From Candidatus Methanomethylophilaceae archaeon (GTDB lineage Archaea > Thermoplasmatota > Thermoplasmata > Methanomassiliicoccales > Methanomethylophilaceae), in the NCBI GenBank assembly GCA_023230065.1, contig JALNYB010000001.1:1-64000 (forward strand): a DNA stretch of 64,000 bases, in the 5' to 3' direction. Below, piece after piece: positions 55,547-64,000 of this stretch. The notes below the pieces were generated by a model. It was not told the origin of the DNA. It saw only the letters and a list, made by a program, of their open reading frames with translations, and ran no database searches. Position numbers and translations under genes: made by a program. Position 1 is the first letter of the stretch; the number at the start of each line of letters is the position of its first letter.

Positions 55547-55911
55547 TATCTTAACACCTCTTCAGAGTGTTCTAATCCAATCTCTATGAGGTCATGAACA
55601 TGTTTATCGCACAATGAGTAGAATATCGATTTGCCATCTCTTCTTGAGGTCACCATATTAGAATTTTTAAGGGTCTTAAGCTGATGAGAGATAGCGGACA
55701 TAGACATGTTCAGTATGTTGCTTAGTTCACATACGCACAGTTCATTGTCTTTTAAAGCCCAAAGGATCTTTATTCTCGTGCTGTCTCCGATAATCTTGAA
55801 AAGGTCTGCTAGATCGAATATTATGGTATCCTCTAGCATTTTTTCCTTGATGTTTTCTACAAGTTTTTTATCAAAGTTATCGCAATTGTCAAAGTGATCA
55901 TAATTTGTCAT
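55546..55911 (-). CDS. ArsR/SmtB-family metal-responsive repressor
   Basis: The 121-residue protein is a winged-helix ArsR family member, with GDSTRIKILWALKDNELCVCELSNIL, written as DSTRIKILWALKD followed by ELCVCEL, and the recognition region MSMSAISHQLKTLKNSNMV. ELCVCEL is the Cys-containing alpha-3 metal site of the CadC/ArsR type, and HVHDLIEIGLEH near the C-terminus may form the alpha-5 site. The N-terminal Asp/His/Cys-rich stretch (NYDHFDNCDNFD) is also metal-ligand-like. It heads the operon with the metal ATPase and has an operator-like palindrome in its promoter, so metal-inducible control is expected. Confidence 0.92.
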   Translation of the reverse strand: MTNYDHFDNCDNFDKKLVENIKEKMLEDTIIFDLADLFKIIGDSTRIKILWALKDNELCVCELSNILNMSMSAISHQLKTLKNSNMVTSRRDGKSIFYSLCDKHVHDLIEIGLEHSEEVLR

Positions 55912-55924
55912 ACTAAAAACTCAT

Positions 55925-55948
55925 TTGAATGATTGTTCAATTATTCAA
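55925..55948 (-). promoter_or_regulatory. ArsR-type operator palindrome
   Basis: The 24-base sequence from TTGAATGATTG to CAATTATTCAA matches its reverse complement at 20 of 24 positions. It lies 14 bp before the arsR start and just downstream of a TATA-like AATATATATT at about 55964-55975, where the repressor would block initiation. Confidence 0.65.
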
Positions 55949-56131
55949 GTAATTGTAGAATCAAATATATATTAATTTTCAATATTCGATAAAATTATTT
56001 GATGTGAATGTACTGATCTGTGCTTACAGTACGGAAAACCCAAAGAAAAAATGAAGCGTTGACAGTGTTCAAGATAATATAGAATAGTTCTTAGTGAACA
56101 TTTCAAAAACGATGAAGTTCATTATGGTAAT

Positions 56132-57085
56132 ATGAATGATGAAGTCGCAAAGGAACAGTGTATCTTGGCTTTGAAATACGTCATGGGTGACGGAGTACCG
56201 AAAGATCTTTCCTTTGCGGCAAAGATATTCGAAGACGTAGCTAATGATGGTCATCCAAACGGACAGTTTGGATTGGCAGAATTGCTCATAGAAGGCAACG
56301 GCATTCCTCAGGATGTAAAACGCGCCATGGATCTTTACAGAAAAGCAGCAGCGCAGGATCATCCTGCAGCTATGTTCAGATTAGGTCACTATATGATGGA
56401 CAAGGGTTCGGATCAGGATCGTCAGAAAGCAAGGGAGTATTTTGAGAGATGTGCTGATTTCGGAATGACAATGGCATACATCGTAATAGGAGACATCTAT
56501 TTTTATGGGATAGGAACGGAGTCAAACATAGATAGGGCGTTTGAATGGTATTATAAAGCCGCTCTAGAAGATGATGCGGTTGCCATGTTCAAATGTGGAT
56601 ACATGTATGAACAGGGAGTAGGAACGAAAAAGGACGAGGTGATGGCCATCACTATGTTTGAACAGGCTGCTCTTAGGAAATTGCCCGAAGCTCAATTTAA
56701 AATGGCTACTTTGGCGTATGACGGAAGGATCCCGGGAGGAAAGAGAGAAGCTGCGGACTGGTATGAGCGCAGTGCAGCTCAGGAATTTCCTGCGGCACAA
56801 TTCAATCTGGCATCTATGTATTATGACGGAGATGGTATAGATAAAGACTTTGAAAAGGCATTCATACTTTATAAGAATGTAGCGGACGAGACACAGGATA
56901 AGGATGCTCTTTTCTTTTTGGGTAGAATGTATTTGGAAGGCACTGGTACTGAGCAGAATGCTGAGAAGGCGTTCGAATGTATCGGAAAGGCCGCAGATGC
57001 AGGTAATGAGATGGCCCAGCAGATTATAAATGATTTAAAAAGGAGACAGAATACTCAGTATATTAAAATCGACGGAACAGAATGA
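56132..57085 (+). CDS. Sel1-repeat protein A
   Basis: The 317-residue protein is built of about eight Sel1-like repeats of 36 residues. Each has the pattern A-x-(F/Y)-x-L-G-x-(M/L)-Y-x-x-G-x-G, followed by a helix with W-x-x-x-A-A. Examples are GQFGLAELLIEGNGIPQ, AMFKCGYMYEQGVGTKK and AQFNLASMYYDGDGIDK. There is no signal peptide. Sel1 repeats form an alpha solenoid that binds proteins. The start ATG 56132 is followed by an acidic first residue set. The gene is divergent from arsR. Confidence 0.9.
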   Translation: MNDEVAKEQCILALKYVMGDGVPKDLSFAAKIFEDVANDGHPNGQFGLAELLIEGNGIPQDVKRAMDLYRKAAAQDHPAAMFRLGHYMMDKGSDQDRQKAREYFERCADFGMTMAYIVIGDIYFYGIGTESNIDRAFEWYYKAALEDDAVAMFKCGYMYEQGVGTKKDEVMAITMFEQAALRKLPEAQFKMATLAYDGRIPGGKREAADWYERSAAQEFPAAQFNLASMYYDGDGIDKDFEKAFILYKNVADETQDKDALFFLGRMYLEGTGTEQNAEKAFECIGKAADAGNEMAQQIINDLKRRQNTQYIKIDGTE

Positions 57086-57395
57086 TTCAATATTCTAGAT
57101 TTATAGATTAAAAGTGATTATGTTAGGCCTGTAGTTAATATTCATATCTACACATTTTGTGATGAGCATTCCATCAGAACTCGCATCTTTACCTGTAGTT
57201 ACATCATTTTGCTGTCGTCGATTATAACGTTCTTTTTTGAATATGTTTCCAGTTTTATCGTTTACAGAGTTATCGGATAAGGATTAGGCTTTGGAAGTGT
57301 TGTGTTTTTCAGGGCATAATGAATTGAAACATTCAAGACCATTGAATTTTGCCAATATCATTTTAATATGTATGCATCATATTCTTTCATATTGG
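57086..57395. other. 310-bp convergent intergenic region
   Basis: A/T-rich stretch between Sel1 protein A and the HAD phosphatase, both ending here. No gene, hairpin terminator or RNA was recognised in it. Confidence 0.5.
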
Positions 57396-58016
57396 TTATT
57401 TCAGTAATTCTGTCAGAGTAGTCATCCTTTTAACATAAGGAATATTCAAACACTCATTATTTCTATCAAGGAATATTCCGTCTATTTCTGCAGCTTTTGC
57501 TGCATACATATCGTTTGGTGTGTCTCCTATGAATACAGTATTCTCCTTTGGGATGTCGTAATACGACATGCACTGAAAGAGACACTCTGGATCAGGTTTA
57601 TTATGTATGACACTGTCTTCTCCGATTATATGATCGAAGTACTGGTATAGTCCGTAATTTTTAAGGACAGCGCAGGCTCTTTCTTCTGATTTCCTTGTTG
57701 CTATGCATAGAGGAATCCCCTTGTCGATCAATGCAAGGATAGTCGGACGTGTATCTGCGAAGGGTATAGTATTATCATCCATGGATTCGCGCGCTTCATC
57801 TGAGAATGCTTTTATGAAATCTGAATATTTATAACGGCCATCATCGAATCTTTCAAAGGTTGTTTTAAACGATTCTTTGAGGAATTTATTCAGATCTTTC
57901 GGATTGAACTTATATCCTAATTTATTAAGTGCATGTGTATAGCAAACTTTTTCACCAACGGTGCTGTCCATAAGAGTCCCGTCGAGATCGAAGATGAACA
58001 AAGAATACTGTTTCAT
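57396..58016 (-). CDS. HAD-superfamily phosphatase (phosphoglycolate phosphatase-like)
   Basis: The 206-residue protein has motif I DLDGTLMDS with both Asp residues, motif II Thr in CIATRKSEE, motif III Lys in HNKPDPE, and motif IV GDTPNDMYAA. The cap is the four-helix C1 type between residues 17 and 80. These are subfamily IA features and indicate a small-molecule phosphatase. The substrate is unknown. It is divergent from formate-tetrahydrofolate ligase and 98 bp from it. Confidence 0.9.
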   Translation of the reverse strand: MKQYSLFIFDLDGTLMDSTVGEKVCYTHALNKLGYKFNPKDLNKFLKESFKTTFERFDDGRYKYSDFIKAFSDEARESMDDNTIPFADTRPTILALIDKGIPLCIATRKSEERACAVLKNYGLYQYFDHIIGEDSVIHNKPDPECLFQCMSYYDIPKENTVFIGDTPNDMYAAKAAEIDGIFLDRNNECLNIPYVKRMTTLTELLK

Positions 58017-58114
58017 ACAGATGTGGTAATGATGAAGGGGATTATTGTTTTTTTGTAAGTTTCAATTACACCATCTTTATTTACATAAGAATCAATTTAA
58101 AGTTTGGCAGTTCC

Positions 58115-59791
58115 ATGAAAACAGATATTGAGATCGGAGAGGAAGCAAAGGTAAAGAATATCGTAGATGTAGCAAAATCCATCGGGTTGAGTGCAGATGA
58201 TATTGATCAATATGGGAAGTATATTGCGAAAATACCTTTGAATGTTCTTTCTAGATTTGATAAGAATGATAACGGAAAACTGATCATGGTTACAGCTGTG
58301 ACACCAACTCCGGCTGGAGAAGGAAAGACAGTTACCACAATAAGTTTGATCCAAGGTCTCAGTTACATAGGAAAGAAAGTCGTTGGAGCGTTGAGAGAGC
58401 CCTCTGTAGGGCCTACATTCGGTGTAAAAGGAGGAGCCACTGGTGGGGGATATTCACAAGTTTATCCAATGTGGGATATAGACCTTCATTTTACCGGAGA
58501 CATTCACGCAGTTTCAGCTGCTCATAATCTGTTATCTGCCATTCTTGAGAATAATCTTGTAAGGGATAATCCTTTGAATATCGATCCTGCCCGTATTGTT
58601 CTGAAAAAGGCCATGGATATGAATTGTCGTGAGTTGAGGGATATAATAGTTGGAGTAGGTGGAGGAAAATTATCAGCAGGAGTTACTCACGAGAGTGGAT
58701 TCCTTATAACATCTGCATCAGAGATATCTGCAATTCTTGCATTAACTACTGGTTATGACGATCTCAGAGCAAGACTCGAGAGGATAGTTGTTGCATACAC
58801 TAACAAAGGTGAGACTGTTACTGTAAAGGACCTTGGATGTGTGGGTGCAATGATGGTCCTTTTGAAAGATGCTATCAAACCAAATCTTGTTCAGACGTTA
58901 GAAGGACAGCCCGTCTTTGTTCATGGATTCCCATTTGCAAATATCGCACATGGAACCAATAGTGTTTTGGCGACTAAATATGCTATGAAACTTGGAGATT
59001 ATGTTGTAACCGAGGCAGGTTTTGCAGCTGATTTGGGTGGAGAGAAATTTATGGATGTTGTATGTAGGCAGTCCGGTATGTCCCCGGATTGTATCGTGAT
59101 AGTTGCTTCTGTTCGTGCATTAATGACACATGGCGGCGCTAGAGTTGAAGATTCCAGTACTATGACAAAGGATGCTTTGGTTAAAGGACTTGCAAATTTG
59201 GATAAGCATATTACCAATATGAAATTGTATGGGGTTCCCGTTGTAGTATCTATCAATCATTTTGCTACTGATGATCCAGAGAATATGGAATTATTACGTG
59301 AACACTGTTTAGGAATAGGTGCAGAATGTGTTCAGTCTGATGGTTACACAGAAGGCGGAAAGGGTGCTGTTGAATTGGCTAACAAAGTGGTAGAGATTCT
59401 CGATAGAGAGAAGAAGGATTTCAAGTTCCTTTACAATCTGGATGTTCCGTTAAAAGGAAAGATCGAGATCATTGCAACAGAGATATACGGTGCAGATAGA
59501 GTAGTATATTCGACTGCGGCAGATAAGACACTTAAGGACCTTGAAGAAAAAGGATTCGGAAATCTGCCTGTTTGTATAGCAAAGACTCAATACTCATTAT
59601 CAGATAACGCTGATTTGAAAGGAGCTCCTAAAGGATGGGAACTCAACGTAAGAGAAGTGACTGTTTCTGCAGGTGCAGGATTCGTTGTTCCTATATGCGG
59701 TTCTATTATGCTTATGCCGGGTCTTTCAAAAATGCCTGCAGCGATGAGAATGGATATCACTGCGGAAGGAAAGATTATTGGTTTGAAGTGA
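58115..59791 (+). CDS. fhs: Formate-tetrahydrofolate ligase
   Basis: The enzyme makes 10-formyl-tetrahydrofolate from formate, THF and ATP. The 558-residue length is standard. It has the P-loop-like TPTPAGEGKTVTTI, the signature REPSVGPTFGVKGGATGGG, written in part here as PTFGVKGGATGGG, and VRALMTHGGA and FATDDPENM later. The C-terminal PICGSIMLMPGL is also typical. The protein resembles bacterial enzymes. In a methanogen it may supply one-carbon units for purine or serine synthesis where the tetrahydromethanopterin branch is incomplete; this is inference. It overlaps the end of a convergent Sel1 gene by 17 bases. Confidence 0.95.
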   Translation: MKTDIEIGEEAKVKNIVDVAKSIGLSADDIDQYGKYIAKIPLNVLSRFDKNDNGKLIMVTAVTPTPAGEGKTVTTISLIQGLSYIGKKVVGALREPSVGPTFGVKGGATGGGYSQVYPMWDIDLHFTGDIHAVSAAHNLLSAILENNLVRDNPLNIDPARIVLKKAMDMNCRELRDIIVGVGGGKLSAGVTHESGFLITSASEISAILALTTGYDDLRARLERIVVAYTNKGETVTVKDLGCVGAMMVLLKDAIKPNLVQTLEGQPVFVHGFPFANIAHGTNSVLATKYAMKLGDYVVTEAGFAADLGGEKFMDVVCRQSGMSPDCIVIVASVRALMTHGGARVEDSSTMTKDALVKGLANLDKHITNMKLYGVPVVVSINHFATDDPENMELLREHCLGIGAECVQSDGYTEGGKGAVELANKVVEILDREKKDFKFLYNLDVPLKGKIEIIATEIYGADRVVYSTAADKTLKDLEEKGFGNLPVCIAKTQYSLSDNADLKGAPKGWELNVREVTVSAGAGFVVPICGSIMLMPGLSKMPAAMRMDITAEGKIIGLK

Positions 59792-60470
59792 CCTTATTCC
59801 TATTATCGGCCATATCGTACCAATTATCAGATTCGATTTTGTTCTTAGGAACGCCATCTCCAGTATTATACATATTACCCAATAGGATCTGAGCACCTTT
59901 GTGTCTGTTTAGAGCGGCAGATATAAGCCAATCTGTAGCTTTGTTCATGTCTTTAGTAACGCCACATCCAGTCTTGTATAATTGTCCGAGGACGAACTGA
60001 GCTTCGGAATGGCCTGATCTGGCTGACATTTCGAACCATTTGGCTGCTTCGGCGACATCTTTTCCTATTACATCTCCATCAAAATAGAGGAGTGCTAGTG
60101 AGTATTGTGCACGTGCGTCTCCATGTTCTGCAGGAGGTGTGAAAAATTCTACTGCCTTGTTGACGTTCTTTTCTATGCCGTACCCTTTTGCATAAATCTT
60201 TCCCAAGAAATAGTATGCGCTCATGTTGCCTTTTTCAGCAGCGCGTTGGAACCAATATCTAGCAGTTACAAAATCCCGATTGACGCCTTGACCTCTTGCA
60301 TATAAAAGACCCAGACAGAACTCTGCATCGACTGAACCTTTGTTGGCCGATGTAGAAAGTATTGAAAAAGCAGTGGAGTAATCTCTTTCTGATCTTGTTC
60401 TCACTACAAATTTTGCCCACTCGATAGGCTCCATCTGCGTGTTGTATAATGGATCAGAATTTAATTCCAT
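59775..60470 (-). CDS. Sel1-repeat protein B
   Basis: The 231-residue protein has an N-terminal stretch of about 40 residues with no repeat, then five Sel1 repeats. Examples are AEFCLGLLYARGQGVNRD, AYYFLGKIYAKGYGIEKN and AQFVLGQLYKTGCGVTKD, each followed by a helix with A-x-x-W/F. It has no signal peptide or membrane segment. It converges with fhs and is divergent from Sel1 protein C. It probably scaffolds other proteins; no partner is apparent. Confidence 0.9.
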   Translation of the reverse strand: MELNSDPLYNTQMEPIEWAKFVVRTRSERDYSTAFSILSTSANKGSVDAEFCLGLLYARGQGVNRDFVTARYWFQRAAEKGNMSAYYFLGKIYAKGYGIEKNVNKAVEFFTPPAEHGDARAQYSLALLYFDGDVIGKDVAEAAKWFEMSARSGHSEAQFVLGQLYKTGCGVTKDMNKATDWLISAALNRHKGAQILLGNMYNTGDGVPKNKIESDNWYDMADNRNKVTSNQ

Positions 60471-60570
60471 GTATCTTCATTGAATGAGTTTGATATAACC
60501 TTTACTAATAAGCGTACATTTTTATTAGATGCTATGAAAGCCATAAATATGAGACAGCTATCGTTATTTT

Positions 60571-62052
60571 ATGATCTCGGAGACTGCTTCTGATGGTGTT
60601 AGCGATCAATGTTCTTCTGCGCGTTCGTATATGAGTTGTACTTCTGCCGATCGTAATATGAAAAAGGCGTGTAATTTTTTGGATTCTTTAGCTGTTAGTG
60701 GAAATCCGGAAGCTCAATATCTTTATGGATTATTTCTCTACACTGGTACAGAGGCAACGCAGGATAAGAAATCTGCTATGGATCTGTTCTCTCTTTCTGC
60801 ATCTGCAGGAAATCAGGATGCGCATTTATTGCTAAGTGAGTTCGAAAAGAACAACAATGATGAATCTGTAATGAATGATCTCATTATGTTGAAATTCAAA
60901 GGAGAGCAGAATGATACCGATGCATGTGCAAAGCTCTTCGATTTGTATGACAATGGAAAAATACCTGTTAAAAAGGACCACAAGGTAGCCGTCAGATGGT
61001 ATACTGTCTGTGCAGAAGAGGATAACGTTTCTGCTCAAAATACGATAGGTTTTATGTATTTGATGGGAAAAGGAGTTTCTAAAGATAAAGAAAAAGCTGT
61101 TTTCTGGTTAAAGAAAGCGGCAGAATCAGGAAATTCTGAGGCTATGTTCCATCTTGCAGAGATGTATGATACAGGCATGTGTTACACAGAGCCGAATTTG
61201 AAAGAAGCCATAAAATGGTATCAAATGTCGGCAGATTCTGGATATGCGGATGCGCAGTATTCTCTTGCGGGTATCCATATGATGCAGAAGACTAAGTATT
61301 TCGATACTGCAGAGGCCGTCAAGCTCTTGGAAAAAGCAGCTGAGCAGGGACATCATGAGGCTCAGCATCAGTTGGGTATAATGTGTGCTTATGGTCAGGG
61401 CACAAAGAGAAATGTCGATAATGCTATAAAATGGTTGGAAGCGGCATGTGAAGGTGGTTTTCAGCAAGCTATGGTGGATTACGCTAATATGCGTTTTGAA
61501 GGCGAAGTCTTAGAAAAGGATTATGTTCTTGCGGCTAAATGGTTCCAAAAGGCGGCCGATCTTTGCAATGGATATGCTCAATATGCTCTCGCTTGCATGT
61601 ATGGAAATGGGTACTATTTTCCTCAAGATGAAAAGATGGCTGCTAAGTGGTTCAAAGAGGCAGCAGAAATGGGAGAGGTAAATTCTCAATATTGTCTTGG
61701 ATGTTTTTACTATGAAGGTAGAGGAGTTACCAAAGATAATTCTGAAGCTGCAGTATGGTTTGAACAAGCGGCTGAACAAGGACATCCAGGTGCGAAATCA
61801 TTTTTAGGTATGCTCACAGTTGCGGGAAAAGGTGTAGACCAGGATATATCGACAGGGCTTCAATATTTGAATGAAGCTGCGGATACTGGCTATTATGAGG
61901 CTCAGTATTACTTGGGAAAACTTTATATGGATGGACAGTTCACAGAAAGAAATATACCGCGTGCAAAAAAATATCTGAGTTTAGCCGCAAAACAGGGCGA
62001 CACGGATGCAATAGCGCTTCTCAATAAGATAAAAATTGAGAAGATGCATTGA
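60571..62052 (+). CDS. Sel1-repeat protein C
   Basis: The largest of the set, 493 residues with about twelve Sel1 repeats after a short Ser/Cys-rich N-terminus (SDQCSSARSYMSCTSADR). Typical repeats are AQNTIGFMYLMGKGVSKD, AQHQLGIMCAYGQGTKRN and SQYCLGCFYYEGRGVTKD. It ends in a basic helix (LLNKIKIEKMH). It is followed by two more Sel1 genes on the same strand, 30 bp and then no gap apart, so the three form a transcription unit. Confidence 0.92.
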   Translation: MISETASDGVSDQCSSARSYMSCTSADRNMKKACNFLDSLAVSGNPEAQYLYGLFLYTGTEATQDKKSAMDLFSLSASAGNQDAHLLLSEFEKNNNDESVMNDLIMLKFKGEQNDTDACAKLFDLYDNGKIPVKKDHKVAVRWYTVCAEEDNVSAQNTIGFMYLMGKGVSKDKEKAVFWLKKAAESGNSEAMFHLAEMYDTGMCYTEPNLKEAIKWYQMSADSGYADAQYSLAGIHMMQKTKYFDTAEAVKLLEKAAEQGHHEAQHQLGIMCAYGQGTKRNVDNAIKWLEAACEGGFQQAMVDYANMRFEGEVLEKDYVLAAKWFQKAADLCNGYAQYALACMYGNGYYFPQDEKMAAKWFKEAAEMGEVNSQYCLGCFYYEGRGVTKDNSEAAVWFEQAAEQGHPGAKSFLGMLTVAGKGVDQDISTGLQYLNEAADTGYYEAQYYLGKLYMDGQFTERNIPRAKKYLSLAAKQGDTDAIALLNKIKIEKMH

Positions 62053-62082
62053 GTATTTGTAAGCCCAAAAGAAAGTGATCAT

Positions 62083-63180
62083 ATGGACGATACAATATTT
62101 AACGATGCTAAATTAGGTAATGCTTATGCGGGACTTGGTGTCGCGTATATGTATCAATACGGCAAGGATGTGGATCCAGATCCTGCATTGGCATTGGATT
62201 GGTATATGCGTTCAGCTGAGGAAGGATGTTCGAGGGCTAAGTGGGAATTGGCAAAGATCTTCCGCGATGGTAGCATCGCAGATCAGAGTGATGAGTATTT
62301 CTTGTATTATCTTTCAAAGGCGGCGGAAGCAGGCGTTCCTGAGGCTAGATTAGAGTATGCTTTGGTCCAGATGGAAGGGAGTTTGGTTCCTAAAAACGAT
62401 TTGAAAGCATTCAATTGGATGCATGCGGCAGCTGAACAGAGGTTGCCCATGGCTCAATTCCTTATAGGATATATGTTCGGACAGGGCATAGGTACCAAGG
62501 TAGATAAAGTCGAAGAAGAAATCTGGTATTCCAAGGTAGGAGTCAATGGAAATGCTGAATTGTTCTATTGGATCGGAAGAAATTATGAGTTTGGATTATA
62601 CGGTGTAAAGGTAGATCTGTTCGAAGCTGGAAGATGGTATAAGATTGGTGCAGACATGGGACACGAGAAGTGTCTGATATGCTGGCAATCCGTATTGGCA
62701 TCTCTAGATGGCGCAAAGCATGACACGCTCAGAGACAGAGAGAACAGATTGAGTCAAACCGATGTACAAGTAGAGCAGACACTAAGAGATTCTGCGTTGA
62801 CACTAGCCGACCACTGTCTCGATGTTGAAGATTATGAAGGGGCTTTTAAGAACTATCAGAGAGCGGCAGATTTAGGAAATCCTGTAGCTCAATTTACTCT
62901 TGCTTTGATGTATCATGATGGTATATACGTAAAGAGGAACGACCGTATGGCCTTGGACCTTATGTCAAGAGCTTCATTGGCTGGTTCAGAAGATGCTCAG
63001 TTCATGATGGGCACCCTCTATGAAAGGGGAAAAGGAATGAAGAAGGATATAGAAGAGGCCATAAAATACTATACGATGGCCGCTGCGAATGGATATCTTG
63101 TTGCATATTATAGATTAGGGCTTTATATGGAACATCCCGAGATTCATGTAAGAAATTCTGGAAATACCATTATTAGGTGA
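62083..63180 (+). CDS. Sel1-repeat protein D
   Basis: The 365-residue protein has two blocks of Sel1 repeats, about 12-150 and 265-350. Between them, at about 215-260, is a charged, repeat-free segment. Repeats such as AGLGVAYMYQYGKDVDPD, AQFLIGYMFGQGIGTKVD and AQFTLALMYHDGIYVKRN are clear. It lies 30 bp after protein C, and its stop codon overlaps the ribosome binding site of protein E. Confidence 0.9.
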   Translation: MDDTIFNDAKLGNAYAGLGVAYMYQYGKDVDPDPALALDWYMRSAEEGCSRAKWELAKIFRDGSIADQSDEYFLYYLSKAAEAGVPEARLEYALVQMEGSLVPKNDLKAFNWMHAAAEQRLPMAQFLIGYMFGQGIGTKVDKVEEEIWYSKVGVNGNAELFYWIGRNYEFGLYGVKVDLFEAGRWYKIGADMGHEKCLICWQSVLASLDGAKHDTLRDRENRLSQTDVQVEQTLRDSALTLADHCLDVEDYEGAFKNYQRAADLGNPVAQFTLALMYHDGIYVKRNDRMALDLMSRASLAGSEDAQFMMGTLYERGKGMKKDIEEAIKYYTMAAANGYLVAYYRLGLYMEHPEIHVRNSGNTIIR

Positions 63181-63184
63181 TCCT

Positions 63185-63910
63185 TTGGCTTTTAAGGATG
63201 TTCTGGATGCTGCTTCCGGTGGGGATTCGCATGCTCAGAATGCAATTGGTTATATCTATTTCGAAGGTAACGGTGTCGAGAAGAATCTCGATAAGGCGTT
63301 CATATGGTTTGATCTGTCTGCGAGACAGGGAGATGCTGAAGGTCAGTGTAATTTGGGTTTCATGTTGACTCATGGATATGGAGCCAATATTAATTTCGAA
63401 GAGGCATTCGATCTTTATAAGAAATCTGCAGAACAAGGATATGTCAGAGCACAGTTTAATCTGGCACATGCTTATTCAGACGGCATAGGTACTAAGCAGA
63501 ATTGGGAAGAGGCACTCAAATGGTATACTGTTGCTTCAGATAATGGAAGCATTCTTGCATGTTATCGTCTCGGTGTCATGAAAGAAGAGGGCAGAGGTAT
63601 TCCAAAGGATGAAAAAGAGGCCGCGGTCTATTATGAAAAATGTTTCAAAGAAGGATATGACAAAGCGGGATATCGCTTAGGCCGCATGTTCCTGGAAGGT
63701 CGTGGGGTAAACAAGGATATTAAAAGGGCCTCCGTTTATTTTATAAAATCTGCAGAAAATGGATCTGTTGAGTCCATGTGTCAATTAGGCAAAATGTCAC
63801 TTTCTGGTGAAGGAATGGTTAAGAGTAGGATCAATGCCATAAAATGGTTGAAGAAGGCATCTGCAAGAGGAAGTGAAGAGGCCAAAGAGATCTTGGCAGC
63901 CATAAGATGA
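63185..63910 (+). CDS. Sel1-repeat protein E
   Basis: The 241-residue protein has six Sel1 repeats, including AQNAIGYIYFEGNGVEKN, AQFNLAHAYSDGIGTKQN and AGYRLGRMFLEGRGVNKD. Start TTG 63185 is supported by AGGTGAT at 63174-63180, overlapping the stop of protein D and about five bases away. The next in-frame start would remove the first repeat. It is the last gene of the three-gene Sel1 unit. Confidence 0.88.
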   Translation: MAFKDVLDAASGGDSHAQNAIGYIYFEGNGVEKNLDKAFIWFDLSARQGDAEGQCNLGFMLTHGYGANINFEEAFDLYKKSAEQGYVRAQFNLAHAYSDGIGTKQNWEEALKWYTVASDNGSILACYRLGVMKEEGRGIPKDEKEAAVYYEKCFKEGYDKAGYRLGRMFLEGRGVNKDIKRASVYFIKSAENGSVESMCQLGKMSLSGEGMVKSRINAIKWLKKASARGSEEAKEILAAIR

Positions 63911-63918
63911 TTTTAAGT

Positions 63919-64000
63919 TCATTTTTTACCTATTCTTTCGAATAATCTCTGTATTGATTTTTCATATCCATTATCTGACGGGTGGTAGAAACTATGTCCT
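63919..64000 (-). CDS. 3' end of a probable rarA (replication-associated recombination ATPase), partial
   Basis: The last 26 codons of a minus-strand gene are present, ending GYEKSIQRLFERIGKK before TGA at 63919-63921. The preceding HSFYHPSDNGYEK matches the C-terminal signature of RarA/MgsA AAA ATPases, where FY-x-P-(S/T)-D-x-G-(Y/F)-E-K is conserved. RarA acts at stalled replication forks. The rest lies outside the window, so the assignment is from the tail only. Confidence 0.55.
   Translation of the reverse strand, partial: GHSFYHPSDNGYEKSIQRLFERIGKK

Overview
The window looks like a chromosomal segment of a methanogenic or fermentative euryarchaeon, most likely Methanomassiliicoccales (Thermoplasmatota). 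Archaeal signs read from the sequence are TATA boxes 23-31 bp upstream of tRNA genes and leaderless ORFs, tRNAs without encoded CCA, archaeal-type valyl- and glycyl-tRNA synthetases and an exosome-associated RNA-binding protein. In the intact genes whose last codon was checked (most of those listed) the stop is TAA or TGA and never TAG, as expected where TAG is reassigned to pyrrolysine. The order-level assignment is inference.

Region 1 (1-10.7 kb): a type I-E CRISPR-Cas locus. Ten identical 28-bp repeats are read leftward from a leader near 586. A divergent, tightly coupled operon cas3-cse1-cse2-cas7-cas5-cas6e-cas1-cas2 follows. Cas2 is fused to a DnaQ-like exonuclease domain that has lost two catalytic residues. 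Region 2 (10.7-15.6 kb): a decayed mobile island with a transposase remnant, a broken AAA_14-type ATPase, membrane protein genes (one frameshifted), an HxlR regulator and a frameshifted tyrosine integrase ending beside a tRNA-Gly. A piece similar to the 5' part of the integrase also lies left of cas3, so the Cas locus is bracketed by related remnants.

Region 3 (15.6-38.9 kb): mostly housekeeping genes. They include a DUF1846 protein, a DEAD-box helicase, a YqaJ-type nuclease, valS and glyS interleaved with CBS-domain proteins, two UspA proteins with an amidohydrolase, a tandem ferredoxin duplication facing a ferredoxin-NADP reductase-like gene, two flavin split-barrel proteins, a CNNM/CorC protein, tRNA-Ile and an ammonium transporter fused to its own PII regulator. 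Region 4 (39-41.2 kb): an ISL3-family element has split a small DUF2188 gene that sat in an operon with a parvulin.

Region 5 (41.3-53.6 kb): the most unusual part. A membrane-anchored zinc-ribbon GTPase, a pirin and a pseudouridine synthase precede a five-gene leftward operon encoding an Hsp70-vWA fusion, a large protein with a J-like domain, double zinc ribbon and FN3-like domains, a zinc-ribbon GTPase, a GrpE-like protein and a second short Hsp70. It reads as a modified DnaK/DnaJ/GrpE machine coupled to a GTPase and preceded by two copies of a 13-bp palindrome. Region 6 (53.6-64 kb): a metal P-type ATPase with an ArsR-type repressor and a clear operator, then five Sel1-repeat proteins around formate-tetrahydrofolate ligase and a HAD phosphatase, ending in the 3' end of a probable rarA.
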